From NCBI RefSeq assembly GCF_016862795.1, contig NZ_BONQ01000111.1:41631-105630 (forward strand): a stretch of 64,000 bases of DNA, in the 5' to 3' direction. This DNA is from Dactylosporangium siamense. GTDB taxonomy: Bacteria > Actinomycetota > Actinomycetes > Mycobacteriales > Micromonosporaceae. The translations under genes and the position numbers were made by a program. This document shows, in pieces, positions 41,611 to 47,710 of this stretch. The notes beneath the pieces were generated by a model. It searched no databases. It was not told the DNA's origin and saw nothing but the letters and a program-made list of their open reading frames with translations. Every line of letters starts with the position of its first letter. Positions within the stretch are counted from its first letter, which is position 1.

Positions 41611-42287
41611 TCGGAGCTCCCCTCGGGCCGGTGCGATCGGCCATCGTCACGCTGGGGGGATGCTGGCCGCCCGGACCTGAAGGAACGCTGAACCTGGAGA
41701 CCGCGGGCGAAGGCCACCGTGACACCCATGGCGAGGAGCCAGCCGCCGAGCACGTCGCTGGGCCAGTGCGCCAGCAGCGCGACCCGGCTGATCCCGACGA
41801 GCACAGCCCAGGTGCCCGCCACGACGACCAGGACGCCACGCTGCCACCGTCCGGTCAGGACGGCCCAGCCGAGCACGACGACGACCCCGGCGGTCACCGC
41901 CGAGGACGTGGTGTGCCCGGACGGGAAGGCCCAGCCGGCCGTGGCGGTGAGCGGGTCCACCGGTCTCGGGCGGTGCACCAGCGCCAGGATGGTCAGCCGG
42001 ATGACGGTGGCGGTGACCGCGGTGCCGAGTAGGAAGGCGAGGCCGGTGCGCCACCGCCGCCACAGCAGGAGCACCGCGAGCAACAGCCCGATCGGCAGCA
42101 GGACCCGGGTGTCGGCGGTGTGCGTCACCGCCGACATCGCCGCGCGCCAGCCGTCGTGCCGCAGGGCGTAGCCGCGGGCCGCGTCGCTCACCGCGGTGTC
42201 GAGCCGGATCAGCGGCCCGGACCGGGCGACGACGAGCAGGGTGAGGACGCTCAGCGCGACCGCGCAGAGCACCGGGATCCGGCGCAT
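41517..42287 (-). CDS. PAP2-family membrane phosphatase (copy 1)
   Basis: A 256-residue membrane phosphatase with five or six membrane segments. The three phosphatase signature motifs are present: VHRPRPVD, WAFPSGHTTSSAV, and ISRVALLAHWPSDVLGG with the active-site His. These enzymes remove phosphate from lipid phosphates such as undecaprenyl diphosphate or phosphatidic acid. The last 60 residues are a polar tail (RSFRSGRPASPQRDDGRSHR, then SSEWNTEEPAPRDGGSW) that overlaps the start of the glycosyltransferase gene in another frame. Start ATG overlaps the response-regulator stop by one base (TGATG). Member of the envelope operon. Confidence 0.9.
   Translation of the reverse strand: MRRIPVLCAVALSVLTLLVVARSGPLIRLDTAVSDAARGYALRHDGWRAAMSAVTHTADTRVLLPIGLLLAVLLLWRRWRTGLAFLLGTAVTATVIRLTILALVHRPRPVDPLTATAGWAFPSGHTTSSAVTAGVVVVLGWAVLTGRWQRGVLVVVAGTWAVLVGISRVALLAHWPSDVLGGWLLAMGVTVAFARGLQVQRSFRSGRPASPQRDDGRSHRPEGSSEWNTEEPAPRDGGSWSSPPASAPDTTERPPS
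41660..41692 (-). promoter_or_regulatory. TTCAG-repeat promoter C (internal, for the glycosyltransferase)
   Basis: On the minus strand TTCAG-CGTTCC-TTCAG is followed by 11 nt and CAGCAT at the -10 position. The 11-bp direct repeat matches the five other copies. It lies inside the PAP2 coding region, about 50 nt before the glycosyltransferase GTG, which here has its own Shine-Dalgarno sequence. It would allow GT-deacetylase-galE to be expressed separately. Confidence 0.6.
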
Positions 42288-42973
42288 CAGCCACCGTCCG
42301 GGTCCATGCGGTACCCGGCGCCGCGCACGGTGCGGATCGCGGACCGGCCGTAGGGGTGGTCGATCTTCTTGCGGATGTAGCCGACGTAGACCTCGATGAT
42401 GTTCGGGTCGCCGTCGAAGGCCGCGTCCCAGACGTTCTCGATGATGGCGGTCTTGGTCAGCACGTCGCCCGCGTTGCGCATCATGAACTCGAGCAGTGCG
42501 AACTCCCGCGGCGTCACCGGGATCTCGTCGTCGCCGCGGGTGACCCGCCGCCGCGCCGGGTCGAGGCGCAGGTCACCCGCGCTGAGCACGACCGGCCGTT
42601 GCGGTGCGCCCCGGCGGATCAGGGCCCGGAGCCGGGCGACGAGGACCACGAACGAGAACGGTTTGGTGAGGTAGTCGTCGGCGCCGAGGTCGAGCCCGTC
42701 GGCCTCGTCGTGGTCGCCGTCCTTCGCGGTCAACATCAGCACCGGGGTCCACACGTCGCGCTGGCGCAGCTGCCGGCACACCTCGTAGCCACTGAGCCCG
42801 GGCAGCATGATGTCCAGCACGATCGCGTCGTAGGCGCCGTTGGGTGACTCCGTGGCGGCCCACAGCCCGTCGATGCCGTTGAACTCCAGGTCGGTGGTGA
42901 AGCCTTCGGTGCGCAGGCCGTCCCGGATCGTCTCGGCCAGCCCGACCTCGTCGTCGACCAGCAGCAACCGCAT
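42287..42973 (-). CDS. Orphan OmpR/PhoB-type response regulator
   Basis: A 228-residue regulator: receiver MRLLLVDDEVGLAETIRDGL with acidic residues 7-8, phosphoacceptor Asp54 in VLDIMLPGLSGYEVC and Lys in YLTKPFSFVVLVARL. The OmpR winged helix reads VTPREFALLEFMMRNAGDVL, TKTAIIENVWDAAFDGDPNI and VYVGYIRKKIDHPYGRSAIR. No histidine kinase gene is in the operon or adjacent, so the partner is elsewhere. It is the third gene of the operon starting at 44928. OmpR-family dimers bind direct repeats spaced 10-11 bp, exactly the spacing of the TTCAG repeats found before this operon and five other sites nearby. I infer that this is the regulator of that set. Confidence 0.92.
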   Translation of the reverse strand: MRLLLVDDEVGLAETIRDGLRTEGFTTDLEFNGIDGLWAATESPNGAYDAIVLDIMLPGLSGYEVCRQLRQRDVWTPVLMLTAKDGDHDEADGLDLGADDYLTKPFSFVVLVARLRALIRRGAPQRPVVLSAGDLRLDPARRRVTRGDDEIPVTPREFALLEFMMRNAGDVLTKTAIIENVWDAAFDGDPNIIEVYVGYIRKKIDHPYGRSAIRTVRGAGYRMDPDGG

Positions 42974-42982
42974 CCGGTCCTC

Positions 42983-43783
42983 CTACGGGTAGGTTCGTGC
43001 GTTGATCTTGGCGGCCGCGACGGCCGGCTCCTCGGTCGCGTCCACCCGGCTGCGGGTCAGGTAGACGACCAGGACGACCGAGGCGAGCAGGAACACCACA
43101 CTCGGTCCGACGGTACCGAGTCCGAGGCCGCCGGCGTCGCGGGACTGCGACAACCAGTCGCCCAGTGACGCGCCGAGCGGGCGGGTCAGCACGTAGGCGG
43201 CCCAGAACGCGAACACCGCACCCAGCAGCCGCATCCGGTAGGCGAACGCGATGAGCGCGATCACCGCGGCGAAGATGCCCGCGGACGGCAGGTAGCCGAC
43301 GTTGATCCGCTCGGCGAGCAGGTCCCCGGCGGCGGTGCCGAGCGCGAAGGTGAACAGGATCGCGGCCCAGTAGTAGGACTCGCGCCGCCTGGTGAAGATC
43401 GTGTGGATCGACAGGGTGTGCTCGCTGCGGTGCCAGAGGACGAACGTGACGGCGAGCGCGACCGCGAAGACGGCGGTGGTGACCTCGAGCGGGACACCGA
43501 AGTTGTCGACGAGGTTGTCGGTGATGAGGGTGCCCACGACGCTGATGAGGATGACCACCAGCCAGTACCGCCACGGCACGTATCGCTCGGACCGCAACTG
43601 CAGTGCCAGCGCGCCGGCGGTCAGGACGGCCATCACGACGGTGGTCCAGGTGAGGCCGAGGCCCAGGTTCATGTTGAGCAGGTCGGCGGCGGTCTCGCCC
43701 ACCGTGGTGGCCAGGACCTTGATGATCCAGAAGTAGACGGTGACTTCGGGCACCTTGTTTGCCGCACGGCGGGCGATCGTCAT
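42983..43783 (-). CDS. COG4705 polytopic membrane protein (copy B)
   Basis: A 266-residue membrane protein with about eight hydrophobic segments, paralogous to 23379-24206. The same four modules are visible: KVLATTVGETAAD, ISVVGTLITD, TFALGTAAGD and TRPLGASLGD, interleaved with WRYWLVVILI and SYYWAAILF. It overlaps the upstream polytopic transferase gene by ATGA and ends 9 bp before the response-regulator gene. A TTCAG-repeat promoter (43790-43822) lies 6 nt upstream of its ATG in addition to the operon promoter. Function unknown. Its co-occurrence with lipid phosphatases and a cell-envelope regulator suggests a role in membrane or ion homeostasis. Confidence 0.8.
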   Translation of the reverse strand: MTIARRAANKVPEVTVYFWIIKVLATTVGETAADLLNMNLGLGLTWTTVVMAVLTAGALALQLRSERYVPWRYWLVVILISVVGTLITDNLVDNFGVPLEVTTAVFAVALAVTFVLWHRSEHTLSIHTIFTRRRESYYWAAILFTFALGTAAGDLLAERINVGYLPSAGIFAAVIALIAFAYRMRLLGAVFAFWAAYVLTRPLGASLGDWLSQSRDAGGLGLGTVGPSVVFLLASVVLVVYLTRSRVDATEEPAVAAAKINARTYP

Positions 43784-44928
43784 GGCCGTAGCCTCACATT
43801 CCGCACCTGAAGGGTCGCTGAAAGCGGCACACCCGAGGGGGCGACCAGCAGGAAAGCGCACGACAGCACGTAGGCGAGGGTCAGCCAGCCGTGCGCGGCG
43901 TCCGGCATCGGCACCCAGCGTGCGACGAACAGCCCGAGGTAGGCGGTCGCGGTCCACCACGGCCAGGCCGCGCGGGAACCCAGCACGTCCCAGAGCGCCG
44001 CGCCGACGACCACCCCGGCCACGTAGTACTTGTTGGTGCCCGGGTCCAGCACGACCCGCGCGCCGACGGCGAGCAGCACCATCGCCGGCCACCGGCCGCG
44101 GTGCCAGGCCAGCAGCGCGACCGCGGCGCCGAGCACCGCCTGGGCCGGCCGGTCCCACGGTGGGGTCCGGGCGTCGTGGACGCCGAGCACCCGCAGCGCC
44201 GACAGCCGGGTGTTGGTGATGGTGAAGTGCAGGGCGTTGCTCGTGGCCGGATCCGCCAGGAAGAACGGCAGCCACGCGGCGGCGACGACGACCGCCATGC
44301 TCGCCGCGCCGGACAGCACCGCCCGCCGGGCGCCGAGCAGGAGCAGCAGGCACCCGAACGGCAGGGCCCACGGCTTGGCGTCGACGGCCAGGCCGAGCAG
44401 CACCCCGGTGAGGACCGGCCGGGCGGACACCGCGGCGCGCAGCGCCAGGACCGTGAACAGCAGCGCCAGGACGTCGTCGACGTGGGTGACCCCGACCGCC
44501 AGGAACATCCAGACGGGCATGAACACGACGGCCGCGGCGGCGATCCGCAGGTCCAGGCGCCCGTCGTGCAGCAGGTCGGGCCGGGTGACCGCGCCGATGC
44601 GGCGGATCTGCCAGAGGATGACCAGGCCGGCGGCCGCGCCCAGCACCTGCCAGATGAACAGGGCGCCGGCCACGCCGGCCGGCATCGCCACGAGGGCGGC
44701 GAGCAGCGCGACCGGGCCGATCTGCAGGATCGGCGCCGCCGCGTAGGTGTGCAGCCCGCCACGGATCGCGTCGTCGGTGTCGGCGAGCGCCTGTGCGCCC
44801 TGCACGAAGAAGTGCCACGAACCGCCACCGTTCCACGCCATGATCACGAACCATGCGAGGGTCCAGCTGCCCAGCGCGACCGCCGCCAGGCGTCCGTGGC
44901 GTGTCGGCACGCCCGCCATGCTCACCAT
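43780..44928 (-). CDS. Polytopic GT-C/GT87-like membrane glycosyltransferase
   Basis: A 382-residue integral membrane protein with about ten hydrophobic segments (for example VALGSWTLAWFVIMAW, AGVAGALFIWQVLGAAAGLV, WMFLAVGVTHVDDVLALLFT, VLTGVLLGLAVDAKPWALPF). GLAVDAKPWALPFG and the DPATSNALHFTITNTRLS stretch resemble the GT-C/DUF2029 polyprenyl-phosphomannose-dependent transferases of actinobacteria. The ATG at 44928 is fixed by its promoter: TACGGT 6 nt upstream and the TTCAG repeat before that; ATG 44919 is an alternative. It heads the seven-gene operon. The acceptor is unknown. The exact family is less sure than the membrane-transferase character. Confidence 0.7.
   Translation of the reverse strand: MVSMAGVPTRHGRLAAVALGSWTLAWFVIMAWNGGGSWHFFVQGAQALADTDDAIRGGLHTYAAAPILQIGPVALLAALVAMPAGVAGALFIWQVLGAAAGLVILWQIRRIGAVTRPDLLHDGRLDLRIAAAAVVFMPVWMFLAVGVTHVDDVLALLFTVLALRAAVSARPVLTGVLLGLAVDAKPWALPFGCLLLLLGARRAVLSGAASMAVVVAAAWLPFFLADPATSNALHFTITNTRLSALRVLGVHDARTPPWDRPAQAVLGAAVALLAWHRGRWPAMVLLAVGARVVLDPGTNKYYVAGVVVGAALWDVLGSRAAWPWWTATAYLGLFVARWVPMPDAAHGWLTLAYVLSCAFLLVAPSGVPLSATLQVRNVRLRP
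43790..43822 (-). promoter_or_regulatory. TTCAG-repeat promoter B (COG4705 copy B)
   Basis: Minus strand: TTCAG-CGACCC-TTCAG, 11 nt, GAGGCT, 6 nt, ATG at 43783. The repeat and all spacings match promoter A; the -10 box is poor (GAGGCT keeps only A2 and T6), so it may depend on the activator. Confidence 0.6.
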
Positions 44929-44934
44929 GGCCGG

Positions 44935-44967
44935 ACCGTAGGCGGCGAAGCCTGAAATCCCCCTGAA
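44935..44967 (-). promoter_or_regulatory. TTCAG-repeat promoter A (envelope operon)
   Basis: Minus strand: TTCAG-GGGGAT-TTCAG, 11 nt, TACGGT, 6 nt, ATG at 44928. The 11-bp direct repeat occupies the -35 region, typical for activation by an OmpR-family regulator, and the start codon falls at the expected transcription start (leaderless). It drives the operon that encodes the orphan OmpR regulator itself. Confidence 0.75.
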
Positions 44968-45007
44968 GGCTGACCTCGTGGGTGTCGCCACCCATCGGTG
45001 CAGCGTA

Positions 45008-45026
45008 CTCCTACAAGCTGTAGGAA
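45008..45026. promoter_or_regulatory. BlaI-type operator 2 (CTCCTACA-AGC-TGTAGGAA)
   Basis: 8-3-8 inverted repeat, 7 of 8 pairs, with a perfect TCCTACA-N3-TGTAGGA core. It ends at the first base of the ATG of the phosphoesterase gene (45026), so bound repressor would cover the promoter and start. Left arm identical to operators 1 and 3. Confidence 0.78.
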
Positions 45027-45859
45027 TGAGGAGCATTCCAGTGCTGAGCGTCATCGCCGTCTGCGCCGCCCTGGTCGGCGCGGGGGCCGTGCGCGCCGAC
45101 ACCACCGGCGACCCGGGCCCACCTGACCACGTCGTCATCGTGGTGATGGAGAACAAGCGCTACGACGCCGTCGTCGGACACCGCAAGACCCCGTACATCA
45201 CCTCGCTCGCCGCGCGGGGCGCCAACTTCACCGCCGCATACGGCGAGACCCACCCGAGCCAGCCCAACTACCTCGCGCTGTTCTCCGGCTCGACCCAGGG
45301 CGTCACCGACAACCACTGCGGCCACACCTTCACCGGCGTGCCCAACCTCGCCAGGCAGCTGCTGGACGCCGGGCACACGTTCGCCGGATATTCCGAGGAC
45401 CTGCCGTCGGTCGGCTGGACCGGCTGCGCCGACCGCACCTATGTCCGGCGGCACAACCCATGGGTGAACTTCGACAACGTGCCCGCCTCGGCGAACCGGC
45501 CGTTGCACGACTTCCCCAGCGACTACCGGCAGCTGCCCACGGTCTCCTTCGTCATCCCCGGGCTCTGCCACGACATGCACGACTGCCCCAAGGCCGAGGC
45601 CGACACCTGGCTGCACGACACGTTCGACCGGTACATCGGCTGGGCGGAACGGCACAACAGCCTGCTGGTGCTCACCTTCGACGAGGACAACCGCACCGAC
45701 GGCAACCACATCCCGACCGTCGTGCTCGGCCAGCACGTCACCGCCGGTGACCGCACCGAGCGGGTCGACCACTACTCGATGCTGCGCACCATCCAGGAGT
45801 TCTACGGCCTCCCCCCGCTGGGCGACGCGGCCCTGCGCGCGCCGCTGGCGCTGCGGTGA
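45026..45859 (+). CDS. Secreted phosphoesterase (AcpA/PF04185-type)
   Basis: A 277-residue secreted enzyme. Signal peptide MRSIPVLSVIAVCAALVGAG with probable cleavage after VRA. The catalytic-domain start HVVIVVMENKRYDAVVG is the phosphoesterase-family metal-binding motif (Glu-Asn), followed by THPSQPNYLALFSGST, a nucleophile region. DMHDCP, LLVLTFDEDNRTDGNHIPTV and DHYSMLRTIQEFYGLPPLG complete the acid-phosphatase/phospholipase C-like signature. It should hydrolyse phosphoesters outside the membrane. The start at 45026 places the BlaI operator directly upstream; the longer frame from 44978 would put the operator inside the gene. Divergent from the envelope operon. Confidence 0.88.
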   Translation: MRSIPVLSVIAVCAALVGAGAVRADTTGDPGPPDHVVIVVMENKRYDAVVGHRKTPYITSLAARGANFTAAYGETHPSQPNYLALFSGSTQGVTDNHCGHTFTGVPNLARQLLDAGHTFAGYSEDLPSVGWTGCADRTYVRRHNPWVNFDNVPASANRPLHDFPSDYRQLPTVSFVIPGLCHDMHDCPKAEADTWLHDTFDRYIGWAERHNSLLVLTFDEDNRTDGNHIPTVVLGQHVTAGDRTERVDHYSMLRTIQEFYGLPPLGDAALRAPLALR

Positions 45860-45867
45860 GCCGGCGG

Positions 45868-45900
45868 TTCAACGAATTTTCAGGATCGGCGGCCTACCTT
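45868..45900 (+). promoter_or_regulatory. TTCAG-repeat promoter D
   Basis: TTCAA-CGAATT-TTCAG, 11 nt, TACCTT (45895-45900), 7 nt, ATG at 45908. Same architecture as promoter A, on the plus strand, driving the small membrane protein. Its central AATT matches promoter E. Confidence 0.75.
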
Positions 45901-45907
45901 CGCCGCC

Positions 45908-46303
45908 ATGAGCGATGAACTCGAGCCGGCGACACCGGAAGTGAAGCCTTCGCAGACGACGGTGCCGGCACCCACCGGGCCGGCCCGATCCTGGTGGCGT
46001 GGCATGGTCGGCACGCCGGGCAGGGCGGCCGCGGTGGCCGTCGCGGCGACCCTGGTGCTGGCGGCGGTCCCGTGTGGCGTCCTGGGCGCCGTCGCCGGCG
46101 CCGCGATCGTCAGCGAACACGGCGGTGACGGGGGTGACCACGGCGACGGGCACGGTGGCCGCGGCGACCGGGAAGGCCACGACGGGGGCACCGAGCAGGA
46201 GGAAGAGCAGGACGACAAGGGGCCGACGTCCACGGTGATCCCCTCCCCGTCCACGGCCACGCCGACCGCCCCCGCCAGCGCCAGCCCCAGCACGACCCCC
46301 TGA
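45908..46303 (+). CDS. Small single-pass membrane protein with His/Asp/Gly-rich external segment
   Basis: A 131-residue protein: a polar cytoplasmic N-terminus of about 37 residues, one membrane segment near 40-66 (AAAVAVAATLVLAAVPCGVL, continuing GAVAGAAIV), then HGGDGGDHGDGHGGRGDREG followed by HDGG, an acidic EQEEEQDDKG stretch and a Ser/Thr/Pro-rich tail. The His/Asp cluster could bind metal ions; the tail looks wall-spanning. No known family. A leaderless TTCAG promoter lies directly upstream, so it belongs to the same regulon as the envelope operon. A strong terminator follows. Confidence 0.7.
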   Translation: MSDELEPATPEVKPSQTTVPAPTGPARSWWRGMVGTPGRAAAVAVAATLVLAAVPCGVLGAVAGAAIVSEHGGDGGDHGDGHGGRGDREGHDGGTEQEEEQDDKGPTSTVIPSPSTATPTAPASASPSTTP

Positions 46304-46308
46304 ACGTC

Positions 46309-46341
46309 GCTCACCCCGGCACCGACGGTGCCGGGGTGAGC
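46309..46341. terminator. Strong bidirectional terminator hairpin
   Basis: GCTCACCCCGGCACC and GGTGCCGGGGTGAGC form a perfect 15-bp stem around GAC. It lies between the convergent ends of the small membrane-protein gene (46303) and the M56 gene (46356). Confidence 0.85.
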
Positions 46342-46355
46342 GGTGATCCGAAGCG

Positions 46356-47246
46356 TCAGGAAATCCAGATCAGCGCGACACGGACGAAGTCCGCGAGGGC
46401 GGCGACGCCCGCCGAGGCGGAGCCGAGCACGATCGCGGCGGCCAGGGCCAGGCCCGCCCACGAGCCCTGGGTGACGGGGCGGGTCAGGGCGGCGACCCGG
46501 CGCACGACGTCGGAGCCGCCGGCCCCCAGCGTGCCGGTGCGTGACCCACCGGCGAGGGCGACCTTCGCGATCGCGCGGGCGACCATGTGCCGGTCACCGA
46601 CCGCGGCGACGGCATCCTCGTCGGCGCTGCGCTCGACCAGCAGGGCGACCGCGCCGGCGACCGGACGCAGCAGCGGGTTGACGGCGGCCGCCGTCGTGGC
46701 GAGTGCCACCGTCCGGTGATGCCGGCGGCGCAGATGGGCCCGCTCGTGCGCGGCGACCGCGCGCCACTCCGCCGCGTCGATCAGGCGGAGCAACCCCGAT
46801 GTGACGAGGATGTGCCCGGGCCCACCGGCACCGGCGGGTGGCACCGCGACCGCGTGCGGCTCGGTCCAGTCGGCGACGAGCAACCCGTCGTGCGGTGCGC
46901 CGGCGGCGTGCAGGTCCGCGACGACGGCCCGCCTGCGGCGCAGGTCGCGCACGACGCTCCAGGCCGCCGCGACGAGCAGCAGCCCGGCCCCGACCGCGAC
47001 CGCGCCGGGGACCGGCTCGGGCAACGGGAAGGCGGCGGTCCGTTCGCGGACCTCCATCGCCGGGAGGTCGTCCAGGGCGGTCAGTGCCAGCAACGCCAGG
47101 CAGCCGGTGCTGACCGCGGCGGTGAGCACCCCGCAGGTGGCCAGGACCCGGGCCGCGAGCTCGGGGCGGGCGCCCGCCGGCAGCAGCCTGGCGATCAGGG
47201 CGAGGGCGACGGGGAGCAGGAGCGGCAGGTACACCAGGAAGGTCAC
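46356..47246 (-). CDS. M56-family membrane metalloprotease (second copy)
   Basis: A 296-residue membrane protease, paralogous to 5556-6467: N-terminal membrane segments (YLPLLLPVALALIARLLP; VLATCGVLTAAVSTGCLALL), a further one near 85-105, zinc motif HERAH in AVAAHERAHLRRRHH, acidic SADEDAV and C-terminal hydrophobic segments (LALAAAIVLGSASAGVAALA). The GTG at 47246 overlaps the BlaI stop (GTGA). An extracytoplasmic sensor domain is lacking. Expected to relay a membrane signal to the adjacent BlaI repressor. That repressor probably controls the operators at 47654, 45008 and 23302. Confidence 0.85.
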   Translation of the reverse strand: MTFLVYLPLLLPVALALIARLLPAGARPELAARVLATCGVLTAAVSTGCLALLALTALDDLPAMEVRERTAAFPLPEPVPGAVAVGAGLLLVAAAWSVVRDLRRRRAVVADLHAAGAPHDGLLVADWTEPHAVAVPPAGAGGPGHILVTSGLLRLIDAAEWRAVAAHERAHLRRRHHRTVALATTAAAVNPLLRPVAGAVALLVERSADEDAVAAVGDRHMVARAIAKVALAGGSRTGTLGAGGSDVVRRVAALTRPVTQGSWAGLALAAAIVLGSASAGVAALADFVRVALIWIS

Positions 47247-47617
47247 GACGGCCGGTCCAGCAGCGCGCGCAGCGTGGCGATGTCGGAATCCGCCAGGTCG
47301 TCGGTGAAGCGGCGCAGCACCGCCTGCCGGTCGTCGAGGCCGTCGAGCACCGCCCGCATCCGCTGGGCGGCGGCGGAGGCAGCGTCCTGGACCGGCCAGT
47401 ACACGTGACTGCGTCCCGCGGTGCGGCGCTGGACCAGGCCCTTGTCGATCAGCCTGATCAGGATCGTCTGCACGGTGTTGTACGCGAGGTCGGCGTTGAG
47501 GGCGTCCTGCACCTGCGAGGGCGACAGCGGGGTGCCGGCCGCCCACAGCGCGGTCATCGTCCGCGACTCCAGGGAACCCGGCGCCCGCCGTCCCGCCACA
47601 TCAGTCACAGGTTCCAC
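47243..47617 (-). CDS. BlaI/MecI/CopY-family repressor (second copy)
   Basis: A 124-residue repressor: LESRTMTALWAAGTPLSPSQ, the recognition helix region ADLAYNTVQTILIRLIDKGL, wing RSHVYWPV and a C-terminal dimerisation segment. The recognition region is almost identical to that of the 5152-5559 paralogue. GTG start at 47617, with in-frame alternatives at 47608 and 47599; no clear ribosome site. The perfect operator CTCCTACA-ACA-TGTAGGAG lies 37 bp upstream, between this gene and the divergent EfeUO gene, implying autoregulation. Coupled by GTGA to the M56 protease gene. It is the best candidate to bind the three dispersed operators. Confidence 0.88.
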   Translation of the reverse strand: MEPVTDVAGRRAPGSLESRTMTALWAAGTPLSPSQVQDALNADLAYNTVQTILIRLIDKGLVQRRTAGRSHVYWPVQDAASAAAQRMRAVLDGLDDRQAVLRRFTDDLADSDIATLRALLDRPS

Positions 47618-47653
47618 GATAACCGTCCGTGGCCGGGCCGCTCGACTTGACGC

Positions 47654-47672
47654 CTCCTACAACATGTAGGAG
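47654..47672. promoter_or_regulatory. BlaI-type operator 3 (perfect CTCCTACA-ACA-TGTAGGAG)
   Basis: A perfect 8-3-8 inverted repeat in the 93-bp region between the divergent BlaI (47617) and EfeUO (47711) genes. This is the most symmetrical of the three copies and probably serves both promoters. Confidence 0.85.
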
Positions 47673-47682
47673 ATTGGCGTCG

Positions 47683-47701
47683 TTAGGTAAGCCTATGCTT
47701 G
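47683..47701 (+). promoter_or_regulatory. IdeR/DmdR-type iron box
   Basis: TTAGGTAAGCCTATGCTTG matches the consensus TWAGGTWAGSCTWACCTWA at 16 of 19 positions, with a perfect left half. It lies just upstream of the ribosome site of the EfeUO gene. Iron-loaded IdeR/DmdR would repress there, as known for actinobacterial iron-uptake genes. Confidence 0.8.
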
Positions 47702-47710
47702 GAGCGCTTC

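Noticed and set aside
44978..45025. Longer start for the phosphoesterase
   Set aside because: It would place the BlaI operator inside the coding region and spoil the signal peptide; the ATG at 45026 gives a clean one.
47695..47697. ATG overlapping the iron box as a start for EfeUO
   Set aside because: It is out of frame with the FTR1 reading frame; GTG 47711 with GGAG at 6 nt fits better.
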